Assembly: GCF_000426845.1 (NCBI RefSeq)
Contig: NZ_AUGD01000002.1
Span: 1 to 64,000, forward strand
Length of the DNA stretch: 64,000 nucleotides
Direction of reading: 5' to 3'
Origin: Bradyrhizobium sp. in8p8
GTDB lineage: Bacteria > Pseudomonadota > Alphaproteobacteria > Rhizobiales > Xanthobacteraceae
The notes beneath the pieces are model-generated. The model had not been told where the DNA came from and did no database searches. It saw nothing but the letters and a program-made list of their open reading frames with translations. Numbering within the stretch: the first letter of the stretch is position 1; each line of letters begins with the position of its first letter. This document shows, piece by piece, positions 35,002 through 43,366 of the stretch. The translations under genes were made by a program, and so were the position numbers.

Positions 35002-35723
35002 TGGAGCTTCTTGCCAGCCCCGAAGCGTGGGCCGCGCTGCTCACCTTGACGGCGCTCGAGATCGTGCTCGGCATCGACAACGTCATCTTCATATCGGTGC
35101 TCGTCTCGCGCCTTCCCGAGGCGCAGGCCCACCGCGCCCGCCAGATCGGGCTTGCGCTGGCGCTGGTCTTCCGCCTCATCCTGCTCAGTCTTCTGGTCTG
35201 GCTGATCGGCCTGACCGAGCCGGTGCTCTCGATGAAGGGCTACGCCTTTTCCTGGCGCGACCTCATCCTGATCGGGGGCGGCCTCTTCCTGATCGCCAAG
35301 GCCACGCATGAGATTCACGGCGAGGTCGAATCCGATCACGGCCGGAGCGAGAAGAAATCCACAGGCAGCGCCTTCTTCTGGGTGATCTTCCAGATCATCG
35401 TCGTCGACCTCGTATTTTCTCTGGATTCGATCATCACCGCGATCGGCATGGCGGAGGACATCCGAATCATGATCACGGCGGTCGTGATCGCCTGCGCGGT
35501 CATGTACGTTTCGGCGGGGCCGGTGTCGCGCTTCGTCGCGGAGCATCCGACCACGAAGATGCTGGCATTGGCATTCCTGGTGCTGATCGGCGTCGCGCTG
35601 GTCGCCGACGGATTCCAGTTCCACATTCCGCGGGGCTACATCTACTTCGCGATCGCGTTCTCGGCGGCGGTCGAGCTCTTCAACGTGCTGGCCAGGCGCA
35701 ACCGCACGAAAGCCGGGAACTAG
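34998..35723 (+). CDS. TerC-family integral membrane protein
   Basis: This 241-residue protein has about seven membrane segments. TerC hallmarks: ALEIVLGIDNVIFISVLVSRLP with the acidic D in the first segment, FQIIVVDLVFSLDSIITAIGMA in the fourth, and LVLIGVALVADGFQFHIPRGYIYFAIAFSAAVE near the end. TerC relatives export Mn2+ or load metal into secreted proteins. The start overlaps the pcs stop (ATGA), so the two are coupled, though no functional tie to lipid synthesis is known. Confidence 0.93.
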   Translation: MMELLASPEAWAALLTLTALEIVLGIDNVIFISVLVSRLPEAQAHRARQIGLALALVFRLILLSLLVWLIGLTEPVLSMKGYAFSWRDLILIGGGLFLIAKATHEIHGEVESDHGRSEKKSTGSAFFWVIFQIIVVDLVFSLDSIITAIGMAEDIRIMITAVVIACAVMYVSAGPVSRFVAEHPTTKMLALAFLVLIGVALVADGFQFHIPRGYIYFAIAFSAAVELFNVLARRNRTKAGN

Positions 35724-35809
35724 TCGTGTTTGGCCCGCCTCGATCGGCCTCGAGTTGACAAGGCGGGCGCGATGGCTTTCGCTTGCCCGCGAAAAGAGGA
35801 GGTCGACTG

Positions 35810-36784
35810 ATGACCAAAGCCGTCCGTGTGCACAAGGTCGGAGGCCCCGAAGCCCTGGTCTATGAGAGCGTCGACGTGCCGGCGCCCGGGCCGGGCGAGG
35901 TGCGCATCCGACAGCATGCGGTCGGGCTCAACTTCATCGACGTCTATTACCGCACCGGCCTTTACAAGGCACCGGGGCTTCCCTTCATCGCGGGTAACGA
36001 GGCCTCGGGCGATGTTGTCGCGGTGGGGCCCGGCGTCACGAATTTTCATCCCGGTGATCGCGTCGCCTATTACCACAATCTCGGCGCCTATACCGGCGAG
36101 CGCAACATTCCCTGGGAGAAGCTGGTCAAGCTGCCGGACCACATCACCTACGAGCAGGGCGCCGTGTTGATGCTGAAGGGGCTGACGGTCTGGTATCTCC
36201 TGCACAAGACCTTCAAGGTCGAGCCGCATCATCGCGTGCTGATCCATGCCGCCGCCGGCGGCATCGGCCTCTTGGCCTGCCAATGGGCGCGGGCGCTCGG
36301 TGCGCACGTCATCGGCACGGTCGGCTCGCGCGAGAAGGCCGAGCTTGCGGAGGCCAACGGCTGCGATCACGTCATCCTCTACAACGAGGAGGATTTCGTC
36401 GCCCGCGTGAAGCAGATCAGCCGCAACGAGGGCTGCGACGTGGTCTATGACGGCGTCGGCAAGGCGACATTCCCGGGCTCGCTGTCCTGCCTGAAGCCGC
36501 GCGGCATGTTCGTCTCCTTCGGCAATGCCTCCGGGCCCGTGCCGCCGTTCTCGATCGCCGAGCTGAACAATCACGGCTCGCTGTTCGCGACGCGGCCGAA
36601 GCTCAACGACTATGTCGGCACGCGCAAGGAACTGCTGGAAGGCGCCGACACGCTGTTCGCGGCCGTCATCAACGGCAAGCTGCACGTGCCGATCAACCAT
36701 GCCTACGCGCTGAAGGATGCGGCGAAGGCGCATATCGATCTCGAGAGCCGCAAGACCACGGGCGCGTCGATCTTGAAGCCGTAG
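35810..36784 (+). CDS. NADPH:quinone oxidoreductase (zeta-crystallin type)
   Basis: The start at 35810 (MTKAVRVHKVGGPEAL) follows AAGAGGAGG, giving 324 residues. This is an MDR-superfamily enzyme without zinc ligands: N-terminal GroES-like domain, then HAAAGGIGLLACQWARALGAHVIGTVGS as the NADPH fold, and YDGVGKATFPGSLSCLKPRG. It reduces quinones to semiquinones or acts on enone substrates. It stands alone and ends seven bases before a palindromic repeat. Confidence 0.92.
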   Translation: MTKAVRVHKVGGPEALVYESVDVPAPGPGEVRIRQHAVGLNFIDVYYRTGLYKAPGLPFIAGNEASGDVVAVGPGVTNFHPGDRVAYYHNLGAYTGERNIPWEKLVKLPDHITYEQGAVLMLKGLTVWYLLHKTFKVEPHHRVLIHAAAGGIGLLACQWARALGAHVIGTVGSREKAELAEANGCDHVILYNEEDFVARVKQISRNEGCDVVYDGVGKATFPGSLSCLKPRGMFVSFGNASGPVPPFSIAELNNHGSLFATRPKLNDYVGTRKELLEGADTLFAAVINGKLHVPINHAYALKDAAKAHIDLESRKTTGASILKP

Positions 36785-36790
36785 CTTCTC

Positions 36791-36875
36791 GTCATTGCGA
36801 GCGAAGCGAGGCAATCCAGGACTGTCGCCGCGGAGCCAGTCCGGATTGCTTCGTCGCTTCGCTTCTCGCAATGAC
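36791..36875. repeat. Palindromic intergenic repeat, copy 2
   Basis: Outer arms GTCATTGCGAG and CTCGCAATGAC are perfect inverted copies; inner arms are GGCAATCCAGG and CCGGATTGC. The element fills the gap between convergent genes and would form a long hairpin in either transcript. Same family as 15103-15183. Confidence 0.9.
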
Positions 36876-36885
36876 AAGGATGGAC

Positions 36886-38082
36886 CTACGCCACGCGCCG
36901 TGCCGCGCCGGCCTTGGTCAAGATCCCGTCGAGACAATCGACCATCTCGGCGATCTGCGCCTTCGTGACGTTCAGCGCCGGCATGAAGCGCAGCGTGTCG
37001 ACTTGCGGCGCGTTCAGGAGCACGCCGGCCTCGAACGCCTGCGCGACGATGCCGGGCGCGATTGGCAGCTTGAGGTCGAGCGCGAGCAGGAGGCCGCGCC
37101 CCCGCACGCCGCCGAGGCCGTGCCGGGCCGAGACTTTCTGCAACTCGCTTTCGAGCAAGAGGCCGGTCTCGGCGACAGCCTTCAGGAAGTCTGGCTTGCT
37201 GACCTCCTGAAGCACCGCCAGGCCCGCCGCGCACATGATCGGATTGCCGTTGAAGGTGCCGCCCTGGTCGCCGTGCTCGAAGCAGGAGGCGCGTTCGGTC
37301 GCGAGCAGGGCGGCGAGCGGCACGCCGCCGCCGATTCCCTTGCCGAGCGTGATGATGTCCGGCGCGATGCCCGTGTGCTCGTAATGGAAGAGTTTTCCGG
37401 TCCGGCCCATGCCGGTCTGGATCTCATCGAAAATGAGCAGCATGCCGTGCGCCTGCGTCAGCGCGCGCAGCTCCTGCAGGAACTGATCGCTCGCCGGCCA
37501 TACGCCGGATTCACCCTGGATCGGCTCAAGCATGACGGCGACGGTGTTGTCGTTGATCAGCGCTTCGACCGAAGCGATGTCGTTGAGCTTCGCCTTCTTG
37601 AAGCCGGCGACCTTCGGCTCGAACAGCGGCTCGAACGCCTTCTTGCCCGAAGCCGACATCGTTGCCAGCGTCCTTCCATGGAACCCGCCTTCGAAGCTGA
37701 TGATCTCGAAGGCGCCGCCTTTGTGCACGCTGCCATATTTCCGCGCGAGCTTGATCGCGCCTTCATTGGCTTCCCCGCCGGAATTGGCAAAGAACACCTG
37801 GTCGAACGCACTGTTCTCGACGAGCGCCTGCGCCAGCTTCAGGCTCGGTTCGTTGTAGAAGGCCGGGCTCGGTGTCAGCAGCCGCCTGGCCTGCGCGCCA
37901 AGCGCCTCAGCGACCGCGGGCGGGGAGTGGCCGAGACAGTTCACGGCCCAGCCCTGCACGAAATCGAGATAGCGCTTGCGGCTGTCGTCCCAGAGGTAGG
38001 AGCCGGCGCCGCGGACGAATACGGCCTTGGGCCGTGCGGTGATGTCCATCAACGCGTCATACGGATGGGTGGCGGTGGTCAT
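36886..38082 (-). CDS. argD: Acetylornithine/ornithine-type class-III aminotransferase (ArgD-like)
   Basis: The start is ATG 38082, preceded by AGAGGAGTTCG; 398 residues. A PLP-dependent enzyme of the ArgD/OAT group: [47 protein letters not shown] and the Schiff-base Lys in [15 protein letters not shown]. ArgD makes N-acetylornithine in arginine synthesis. No argF follows on this strand (a repeat and a convergent gene do), so it may be a second ArgD-like paralogue. A terminator hairpin and an Arg-rich short ORF lie upstream, hinting at arginine control. Confidence 0.8.
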   Translation of the reverse strand: MTTATHPYDALMDITARPKAVFVRGAGSYLWDDSRKRYLDFVQGWAVNCLGHSPPAVAEALGAQARRLLTPSPAFYNEPSLKLAQALVENSAFDQVFFANSGGEANEGAIKLARKYGSVHKGGAFEIISFEGGFHGRTLATMSASGKKAFEPLFEPKVAGFKKAKLNDIASVEALINDNTVAVMLEPIQGESGVWPASDQFLQELRALTQAHGMLLIFDEIQTGMGRTGKLFHYEHTGIAPDIITLGKGIGGGVPLAALLATERASCFEHGDQGGTFNGNPIMCAAGLAVLQEVSKPDFLKAVAETGLLLESELQKVSARHGLGGVRGRGLLLALDLKLPIAPGIVAQAFEAGVLLNAPQVDTLRFMPALNVTKAQIAEMVDCLDGILTKAGAARRVA

Positions 38083-38125
38083 GTCGAACTCCTCTGGGGC
38101 GGGTGGAAAAGGGACGCAAAAGCAA

Positions 38126-38154
38126 GAAGGCCGCACTTTGCGGGTGCGGCCTTC
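38126..38154 (-). terminator. Terminator-like hairpin in the leader of the argD-like gene (possible attenuator)
   Basis: On the minus strand GAAGGCCGCAC, a 7-base loop and GTGCGGCCTTC form an 11-bp stem, followed by TTGCTTTTG. It lies 27 bases after the stop of an Arg-rich short ORF and 44 bases before the argD-like start. It may be the terminator of an attenuator or simply the terminator of the upstream gene at 38348-38989, whose stop is 194 bases away. Confidence 0.75.
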
Positions 38155-38180
38155 TCGAAAACTGGCTGAGCTCTAATGCT

Positions 38181-38270
38181 TCAGCGGCGTCGTCGGACAT
38201 GGCGCAACCCATCATCGTCGCGGGTGCGACGACGGAAAGCTGCGCGGCGGTGGGTCCGAGAATTGATCAT
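38181..38270 (-). CDS. Putative Arg-rich leader peptide (29 residues)
   Basis: An ATG-to-TGA frame on the minus strand starting MINSRTHRR and ending in four consecutive Arg codons just before the stop. Twelve of 29 residues are Arg, using CGC, CGT, CGA and CGG. It is followed by the hairpin at 38154-38126 and then the argD-like gene, the layout of a transcription-attenuation leader. AGGGA lies eight bases before the ATG. GC-rich DNA readily gives Arg codons, so chance is not excluded, and no convincing antiterminator was found. Confidence 0.45.
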   Translation of the reverse strand: MINSRTHRRAAFRRRTRDDDGLRHVRRRR

Positions 38271-38278
38271 GGGGCGCG

Positions 38279-38308
38279 TCCCTACAGCTGAACGTGAGGG
38301 CTTGTCAA
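38279..38308 (-). promoter_or_regulatory. Candidate sigma-70-type promoter for the argD leader
   Basis: The minus strand holds a perfect TTGACA (38308-38303) and, about 16-17 bases on, TGTAGG (38287-38282) as a weak -10 box. Initiation near 38275 would place the leader ATG almost at the transcript's 5' end, so the exact start or the box assignment may be off. Confidence 0.4.
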
Positions 38309-38347
38309 GCGGAGGTTTCTCGGGATACCCGCCGGTCCGTGGGTCGA

Positions 38348-38989
38348 TCATGTCGGACGCGCGGCTTCCTCGGCATCCTCTTCGCCCCAATCGGCGTCTG
38401 CAATCGCGGTGTCGATGAGCTCGCCGCGCATCAGCTTGAGCGGTGAATTCCAGTACAGTGCGATGTTGTGGAACGGGTCGGTCAGCACCTTGAACACCCA
38501 GACGAGGCCGGTCGTGACGTCGCGCGTGACGAAGAGCTGGAGCATGCGCGCAAGTCCGCCGCCGATGCCGATCGCAAGCCAGAGCGTGCCGACATGCCGG
38601 ATGAAGTCGAGGCGAGTGGCCGGCGCATCGAACAGGCCGAACAGCGTCGGATACAGGTAGAGCGCGATCGGCGCGCTGCCCCACACCAGCAGCAGCACGA
38701 TCTTGCGGGTCTGGTTGTAGCCGACCTTGATCGCTTCCTTGTAGTCGTTGCTGACGTCGTTGACGGCGTCATAGCCGTTCGGCTCAAAGAAGAAGTGGCC
38801 GGTCTGCCGCGTCAGCATCGCGAGCCAGCCGACGATGCCGGCGAGCGCCGGGTCCTTGAACAGAAGGGCGTAGCTGGCGAGGAAGATGACGGCGCTGATC
38901 AGGTGCAGCGTCTGGTTGACCGTGCTCTGGTGGTAGAAGCGATAGTCGTCGAAGCGCTGCGTGCGCAGCATGTCCGGAAGGCGGCTCAT
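38348..38989 (-). CDS. Mpo1-like/DUF962-like integral membrane protein
   Basis: A 213-residue protein with about four membrane segments. The N-terminal part YHQSTVNQTLHLISAV ... TRQTGHFFFEPN recalls the conserved H-x-N-x-LH ... GHFFxE-N pattern of the Mpo1/DUF962 family, whose yeast member is an iron-dependent dioxygenase that alpha-oxidises 2-hydroxy fatty acids. The motif spacing differs and the C-terminal half (VGTLWLAIGIGGGLARMLQLF ...) is longer than in that family, so this is an analogy. Start MSRLPDMLRTQRFDDYRF at 38989. It lies upstream of the argD leader on the same strand. Confidence 0.55.
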   Translation of the reverse strand: MSRLPDMLRTQRFDDYRFYHQSTVNQTLHLISAVIFLASYALLFKDPALAGIVGWLAMLTRQTGHFFFEPNGYDAVNDVSNDYKEAIKVGYNQTRKIVLLLVWGSAPIALYLYPTLFGLFDAPATRLDFIRHVGTLWLAIGIGGGLARMLQLFVTRDVTTGLVWVFKVLTDPFHNIALYWNSPLKLMRGELIDTAIADADWGEEDAEEAARPT

Positions 38990-39108
38990 CCTTGTTCCTC
39001 GCTCGCGTTGAAAGCGCGGGCAGAGTTAGGACGAGTCCGTGACCCCTGCGTGAATGCACTATAATGTCACATTCTGGCGCGGCCGGTTCGGGTGCGTCTC
39101 AGCCGATA

Positions 39109-39141
39109 TGCCGGATTGCCCTGCTGCGCTCGCAATGACGG
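39109..39141. repeat. Half copy of the palindromic intergenic repeat
   Basis: GCCGGATTGCCC ... GCTCGCAATGACG matches the right half of the repeats at 15103 and 36791; the left half is missing. It abuts the 3' end of rimO. Confidence 0.65.
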
Positions 39142-39146
39142 GTGGC

Positions 39147-40478
39147 TCAGAATCCGGCAACGCTGCCGTGCAGGTCGTATGCATCGGCGCGCTCGATCTT
39201 GGCGGTGACGATCTCACCGACACGCAGCGGACGGCGGCTCGTGAGATAGACTGCGCCGTCGATCTCCGGCGCATCGGCCTTGGAGCGGCCCTTGGCCACG
39301 GTCGGGCCGACCTCGTCGATGATGATCTGCTGCCGGGTGCCGACCTTGCGCTTGAGACGTCGGGCGGAGATTTTCTGCTGGCGCGCCATCAGCGCGTCGT
39401 AGCGTGCCTGCTTGATCTCTTCCGGCACGGGATTCTCGATCGCGTTCGCGGTCGCGCCGGCGACCGGCTCGTACTTGAAGCAGCCGAGACGATCGATCTC
39501 GGCTTCATCCAGCCAGTCGAGCAGATATTCGAAATCGGCATCGGTCTCGCCGGGGAAGCCGACGATGAAGGTCGAGCGCAGCGCGAGATCCGGACATTCC
39601 TCGCGCCAGCGCTTGATGCGCGCCAGCGTCTTGTCCTGCGCCGCCGGGCGCTTCATTGCCTTGAGGACGTTGGGGCTCGCATGCTGGAACGGGATGTCGA
39701 GATAGGGCAGCACCTTGCCCTCGTTCATCAGTGCGATGACCTCGTCGACATGCGGGTAGGGGTAGACGTATTGCAGCCGGACCCAGGCTCCGAACTCGCC
39801 GAGCTCGCGCGCGAGGTCGAGGAATTTGGCGCGGACCTGGCGCTCCTTCCACGGGCTCTCGGCGTATTTCAGATCGATGCCATACGCCGAGGTGTCCTGC
39901 GAGATGACGAGCAGCTCCTTGACGCCGGCGCCGACCAGTCGCTCGGCCTCGCGCAGCACATCGTTGGCGGGGCGAGAGACCAAGTCGCCGCGCAGCTTCG
40001 GGATGATGCAGAAGGTGCAGCGGTTGTTGCAGCCCTCGGAAATCTTCAAGTACGCGTAGTGCCGCGGCGTCAGCTTGATGCCCTGTGGCGGCACCAGATC
40101 GAGATGCGGATTGTGCGTTGGCGGCAGCGCGCGATGCACGGCGTCAAGCACGCTCTCATATTGCTGCGGACCGGTGATGGAGAGCACGCCGGGATAGGCC
40201 TGCTCGATCGCTTCCGGTTCCGCGCCCATGCAGCCGGTCACGATCACCTTGCCGTTCTCGGCCATGGCCTCGCCGATGGCCGAAAGCGATTCCTGCTTGG
40301 CGCTGTCGAGGAAGCCGCAGGTGTTGACGATGACGATGTCGGCCCCGTCATGCTTGCGGGCGAGCTCGTAACCCTCCGCGCGCAGGCGCGTGATGATGCG
40401 CTCGGAATCCACCAATGCCTTGGGACAGCCGAGCGAATGGAAAGAGATGCGCGGCGCACCTTTAAAAGTTTCGCTCAA
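39147..40478 (-). CDS. rimO: Ribosomal protein S12 methylthiotransferase RimO
   Basis: The TTG at 40478 (then AGC GAA ACT) is chosen because an AGGA-type site lies just upstream and the product is then 443 residues, the family's usual size; the frame is open further upstream. Domains: UPF0004 N-terminal ([38 protein letters not shown]), radical-SAM core with [14 protein letters not shown], and a TRAM domain at the end. It adds a methylthio group to Asp of S12, using two 4Fe-4S clusters. Confidence 0.95.
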   Translation of the reverse strand: MSETFKGAPRISFHSLGCPKALVDSERIITRLRAEGYELARKHDGADIVIVNTCGFLDSAKQESLSAIGEAMAENGKVIVTGCMGAEPEAIEQAYPGVLSITGPQQYESVLDAVHRALPPTHNPHLDLVPPQGIKLTPRHYAYLKISEGCNNRCTFCIIPKLRGDLVSRPANDVLREAERLVGAGVKELLVISQDTSAYGIDLKYAESPWKERQVRAKFLDLARELGEFGAWVRLQYVYPYPHVDEVIALMNEGKVLPYLDIPFQHASPNVLKAMKRPAAQDKTLARIKRWREECPDLALRSTFIVGFPGETDADFEYLLDWLDEAEIDRLGCFKYEPVAGATANAIENPVPEEIKQARYDALMARQQKISARRLKRKVGTRQQIIIDEVGPTVAKGRSKADAPEIDGAVYLTSRRPLRVGEIVTAKIERADAYDLHGSVAGF

Positions 40479-40636
40479 AGCGAGTATCCTGAATTTTGCA
40501 GAGATTTCGATCCAAGTAACTGTTGTGATAGCGAAATTCAATCCCTTTCGAATGTGCCGTCTGTGATAAAGTAATGCACGCTCTCGGCGAGTGGAATCCA
40601 CCAGTGCCTAGGGAGCGGGATGCTTGCGGGTAATCG

Positions 40637-41260
40637 ATGAACCCAGCTCTGTACGAGGGTTATTTGGCGCGGCTGGCCGAGGGACGACGGAAGGACGCGG
40701 CGGTGATGCTCGACGCGTTTCTCCGATCGTTCAATTCTTCCGCGGAACGGGAGCAATGGACCCGCACGTACTTGAACACCCATACCTATGGCGCGAGAGT
40801 TCGGCATGAGATCTACGCCGAACTCATATTCCCGGTTTTGCTGGCCGGGAGTAAACGAAATGATGCTTGGAGCCTCTACTGGCTGGCTGGAACCTGCCAG
40901 AATTTATACAGCGCACATAGGCTGTATGCGCTGATAAAGTTCAAAGGAAAGACTGATCTGCTCAAGGAGGCATATGCGATAGACCGTACCTCAACCGAGG
41001 TGCGTCAAGCGTTGCTGAAAAGTCTGTTGGATGATTTCGCTTACGCCAGTCATGAGTGGCCGGCCGGTATATTGTGGAGCATGAACGGGGCTACACTGGA
41101 GCAGTGCAACGAATTCATGTCCGAGGTGACCTTAGCGCGAGAGTTGGACCGTGAAAGTACCTATGCGTCGTCGATCGACGAGTTCGAGAGCAAGGTCAAG
41201 CAGTACAAAAAGCGACTGATGTCTAATTTGGGGACGAGCTACAATTTTGAGCCCCGCTAA
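40637..41260 (+). CDS. Orphan protein of unknown function in lower-GC DNA
   Basis: A 207-residue soluble, alpha-helical-looking protein starting MNPALYEGYLARLAEGRR. It is rich in Leu, Ala and aromatic residues (WTRTYLNTHTYGARVRHEIYAELIFPVL; WSLYWLAGTCQNLYSAHRLY) and ends with a Lys-rich helix. No domain is recognised. Its GC and codon use are lower than those of the flanking core genes, which suggests transfer. Sequences of this style are common among immunity and antitoxin proteins, but no toxin is adjacent, so that stays open. A terminator lies 129 bases after its stop. Confidence 0.7.
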   Translation: MNPALYEGYLARLAEGRRKDAAVMLDAFLRSFNSSAEREQWTRTYLNTHTYGARVRHEIYAELIFPVLLAGSKRNDAWSLYWLAGTCQNLYSAHRLYALIKFKGKTDLLKEAYAIDRTSTEVRQALLKSLLDDFAYASHEWPAGILWSMNGATLEQCNEFMSEVTLARELDRESTYASSIDEFESKVKQYKKRLMSNLGTSYNFEPR

Positions 41261-41615
41261 TTGCGACCGGTATGAGGTGCGACCGGCAACGCTCGGTCGA
41301 GCATGTGAGTTTCTGCTTGGCATCCGAAAGCGGACGTCTCGCCTTGATGAGCGCACGAACCGCTGGACGAGCTGATAGTTCAAATGACAGCCGCCTCCGG
41401 GCGGCTTTTTCTTTGGGCAGCGCGGCCCGGATTTCTATACATTCGTTGTCTCAGGGACACCCGAGCGACACGAAGCTGACCTTGGGCGCAGCCGTCTGAT
41501 CCATATCTGAACTGCCTGATTGACGGGCCTCAGCTAGTCCCAATTGCCCGCAATTACAACCCTTTGCAGGGCGATCCGGCGTGCTATGGATGGATCAGCT
41601 GCCGCCGAGTGAGCC
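41261..41615. other. Intergenic region with terminator and palindrome before nasT
   Basis: No gene is seen in these 355 bases. They hold the terminator at 41389-41410 and, closer to nasT, a perfect palindrome AATTGC-CC-GCAATT (41542-41555) about 60 bases before the nasT start, a possible promoter or operator element. The stretch 41261-41388 could encode a small RNA ending at the terminator, but I see no other support. Confidence 0.45.
41389..41410 (+). terminator. Rho-independent terminator
   Basis: AGCCGCC-TCCG-GGCGGCT, a 7-bp stem with a stable tetraloop, runs into TTTTTC. It probably ends the transcript of the orphan gene at 40637-41260 or of an unrecognised small RNA. Confidence 0.88.
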
Positions 41616-42206
41616 ATGAGCGCCGAACAGTCGCCCAAAATCGTGATCGTCGACGAAAGCCCGATCCGGGCTGCGATCCTGGAGGAGGGGTTGCGGGAGG
41701 CCGGATTCACGCAGGTCGTCCACATCAGCGAAATGCAGAGCCTGCTTGCCCGTATTTATGCGGTCGATCCCGACATCATCCTGATCGATCTGGAGAACCC
41801 CAGCCGCGACGTGCTCGAGGCGATGTTCCAGGTCAGCCGTGCCGTGAAGCGGCCGATCGCCATGTTCGTCGATCAGAGCGATTCAGCCTCGATCCAGGCC
41901 TCGGTCGAGGCGGGGGTGTCCGCCTATATCGTCGACGGGCTGAAGAAGGAGCGTATCAAGCCGATCCTCGACCTCTGCGTGTCCCGCTTCAACGCTTTCG
42001 CCAAGCTCCAGGAGGAGCTGGAGCGAACCAAGTCGCAGCTCGAGGACCGCAAGGTCATTGAACGTGCCAAGGGCATCCTGATGAAGGTGAAGGGCCTGAC
42101 CGAAGAAGAGGCCTATGTGCTGCTGCGCTCCACAGCGATGCGCGAGAAGAAGAAAATCGGCGAGATCGCGCAGTCGATCATCACCGCGTCGGAGATGCTG
42201 AAATGA
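41616..42206 (+). CDS. nasT: ANTAR-type response regulator NasT (nitrate/nitrite antiterminator)
   Basis: A 196-residue protein: receiver domain (KIVIVDESPIRAAILEEGL; phosphoacceptor-like Asp in DIILIDLENPS), a linker helix, and an ANTAR RNA-binding domain at about 135-195 (ERAKGILMKVKGLTEEEAYVLLRSTAMREKKKI). NasT binds hairpin leaders of nitrate-assimilation mRNAs and prevents termination when released from NasS by nitrate or nitrite. In Bradyrhizobium, NasST also affects nitrous-oxide reductase genes. Overlaps nasS by the ATGA junction. Confidence 0.95.
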   Translation: MSAEQSPKIVIVDESPIRAAILEEGLREAGFTQVVHISEMQSLLARIYAVDPDIILIDLENPSRDVLEAMFQVSRAVKRPIAMFVDQSDSASIQASVEAGVSAYIVDGLKKERIKPILDLCVSRFNAFAKLQEELERTKSQLEDRKVIERAKGILMKVKGLTEEEAYVLLRSTAMREKKKIGEIAQSIITASEMLK

Positions 42207-43366
42207 CCGCCACCCTCCGCATCGGGTTCATTCCGCTGGTCGATGCCGCCGCCCTGATCGTCGCGGTCGACAAGGGGTTTGCCGCCGCCGAAGGGCTCGA
42301 CGTCGAGCTGGTGCGCGAAGTCTCCTGGTCGAACGTCCGCGACAAGCTCAATATCGGCCTGTTTGACGCCGCACATCTCCTGGCACCCGTGGCGATCGCG
42401 TCTTCGCTCGGGCTCGGCCACGTCAAGGTGCCGATCGCGGCGCCATTCAACCTCGGTATCAACGGCAATGCCATCACTGTGTCGCCGGCGCTCCATGCCG
42501 CGCTGATGGAGCAGATCGACGGCGATCGTTTCGACCCGATGGTGACCGCGAAGGCGCTGGCGAAGGTGGTCGCCATCAGGCGCAAGGCAGGGGCCGAGCC
42601 TCTGACCTTCGGCATGACCTTCCCGTTCTCGACCCACAATTATCAGTTGCGGTTCTGGATGGCAGCGGCCGGCGTCGATCCCGACGAGGATGTGCGCCTC
42701 GTGGTGCTGCCGCCGCCCTACATGGTCGACAGCCTCAAGAACGGCCATGTCGATGCGTTCTGCGTCGGCGCGCCCTGGAATTCGATCGCGGTCGATCTCG
42801 GCATCGGCCACATCCTGCATTTCGTCTCCGACATCCTGGTCCGTGCTGCGGAGAAAGTGCTGGCCGTTCGCCAAGCCTGGGCGGACAAGAATCCGGACGT
42901 GGTCGCAGCGCTGGTGCGCGCGGCGGTGAAAGCGGCCGAGTTCATCGAGCATCCCGAGAACCGGACCGAGGCGGCGCAAATCCTGGCTCAGCCGGAGCGG
43001 ATCGGGGTCGACGCCGAGGTCATCCAGCGCACCCTCACCGGACGCCTCAAGATCTCGCCCGACGGCACTTTCCGTGAGAGCGGCCGCTATCTCCTCGTTG
43101 GGCGCGAAGGGGCAGGGCGCCCCGAGCCGGTCCAGGCCGCCTGGCTCTATGCTCAGATGGTGCGCTGGGGACAGACGGCGCTGACCCCCGATGGTGTCAA
43201 GACGGCCATGGCGGTGTTCAGGCCGGACCTCTACGATGCAGCCCTTGGCAGCAGGGCGCCCACCGAGGCTCCCGCGGCCTTCGGCGCCTTCGCCGGCCCC
43301 GTCTTCGATCCCGCCAACATCCGGGGGCACCTTGAAGCCTTCGCGGTTGGGCGCTGGAAGGCCTGA
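42203..43366 (+). CDS. nasS: Nitrate/nitrite sensor NasS (NrtA/CmpA-like)
   Basis: A 387-residue protein of the NrtA/CmpA periplasmic-binding fold, but without a signal peptide (MTATLRIGFIPLVDAAALIVA), which is typical of the cytoplasmic sensor NasS. It holds NasT inactive until nitrate or nitrite binds. Family stretches: LRFWMAAAGVDPDEDVRLVVLPPPYMVDSLKNGHVDAFCVGAPWNS. It is translationally coupled to nasT, and the two lie directly before nirA. Confidence 0.94.
   Translation: MTATLRIGFIPLVDAAALIVAVDKGFAAAEGLDVELVREVSWSNVRDKLNIGLFDAAHLLAPVAIASSLGLGHVKVPIAAPFNLGINGNAITVSPALHAALMEQIDGDRFDPMVTAKALAKVVAIRRKAGAEPLTFGMTFPFSTHNYQLRFWMAAAGVDPDEDVRLVVLPPPYMVDSLKNGHVDAFCVGAPWNSIAVDLGIGHILHFVSDILVRAAEKVLAVRQAWADKNPDVVAALVRAAVKAAEFIEHPENRTEAAQILAQPERIGVDAEVIQRTLTGRLKISPDGTFRESGRYLLVGREGAGRPEPVQAAWLYAQMVRWGQTALTPDGVKTAMAVFRPDLYDAALGSRAPTEAPAAFGAFAGPVFDPANIRGHLEAFAVGRWKA

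Noticed and set aside
41261-41388. Possible small RNA or tRNA-like remnant (GTTCAAATGAC resembles a T loop) before a terminator
   Set aside because: No cloverleaf or promoter could be built; only the terminator is convincing.
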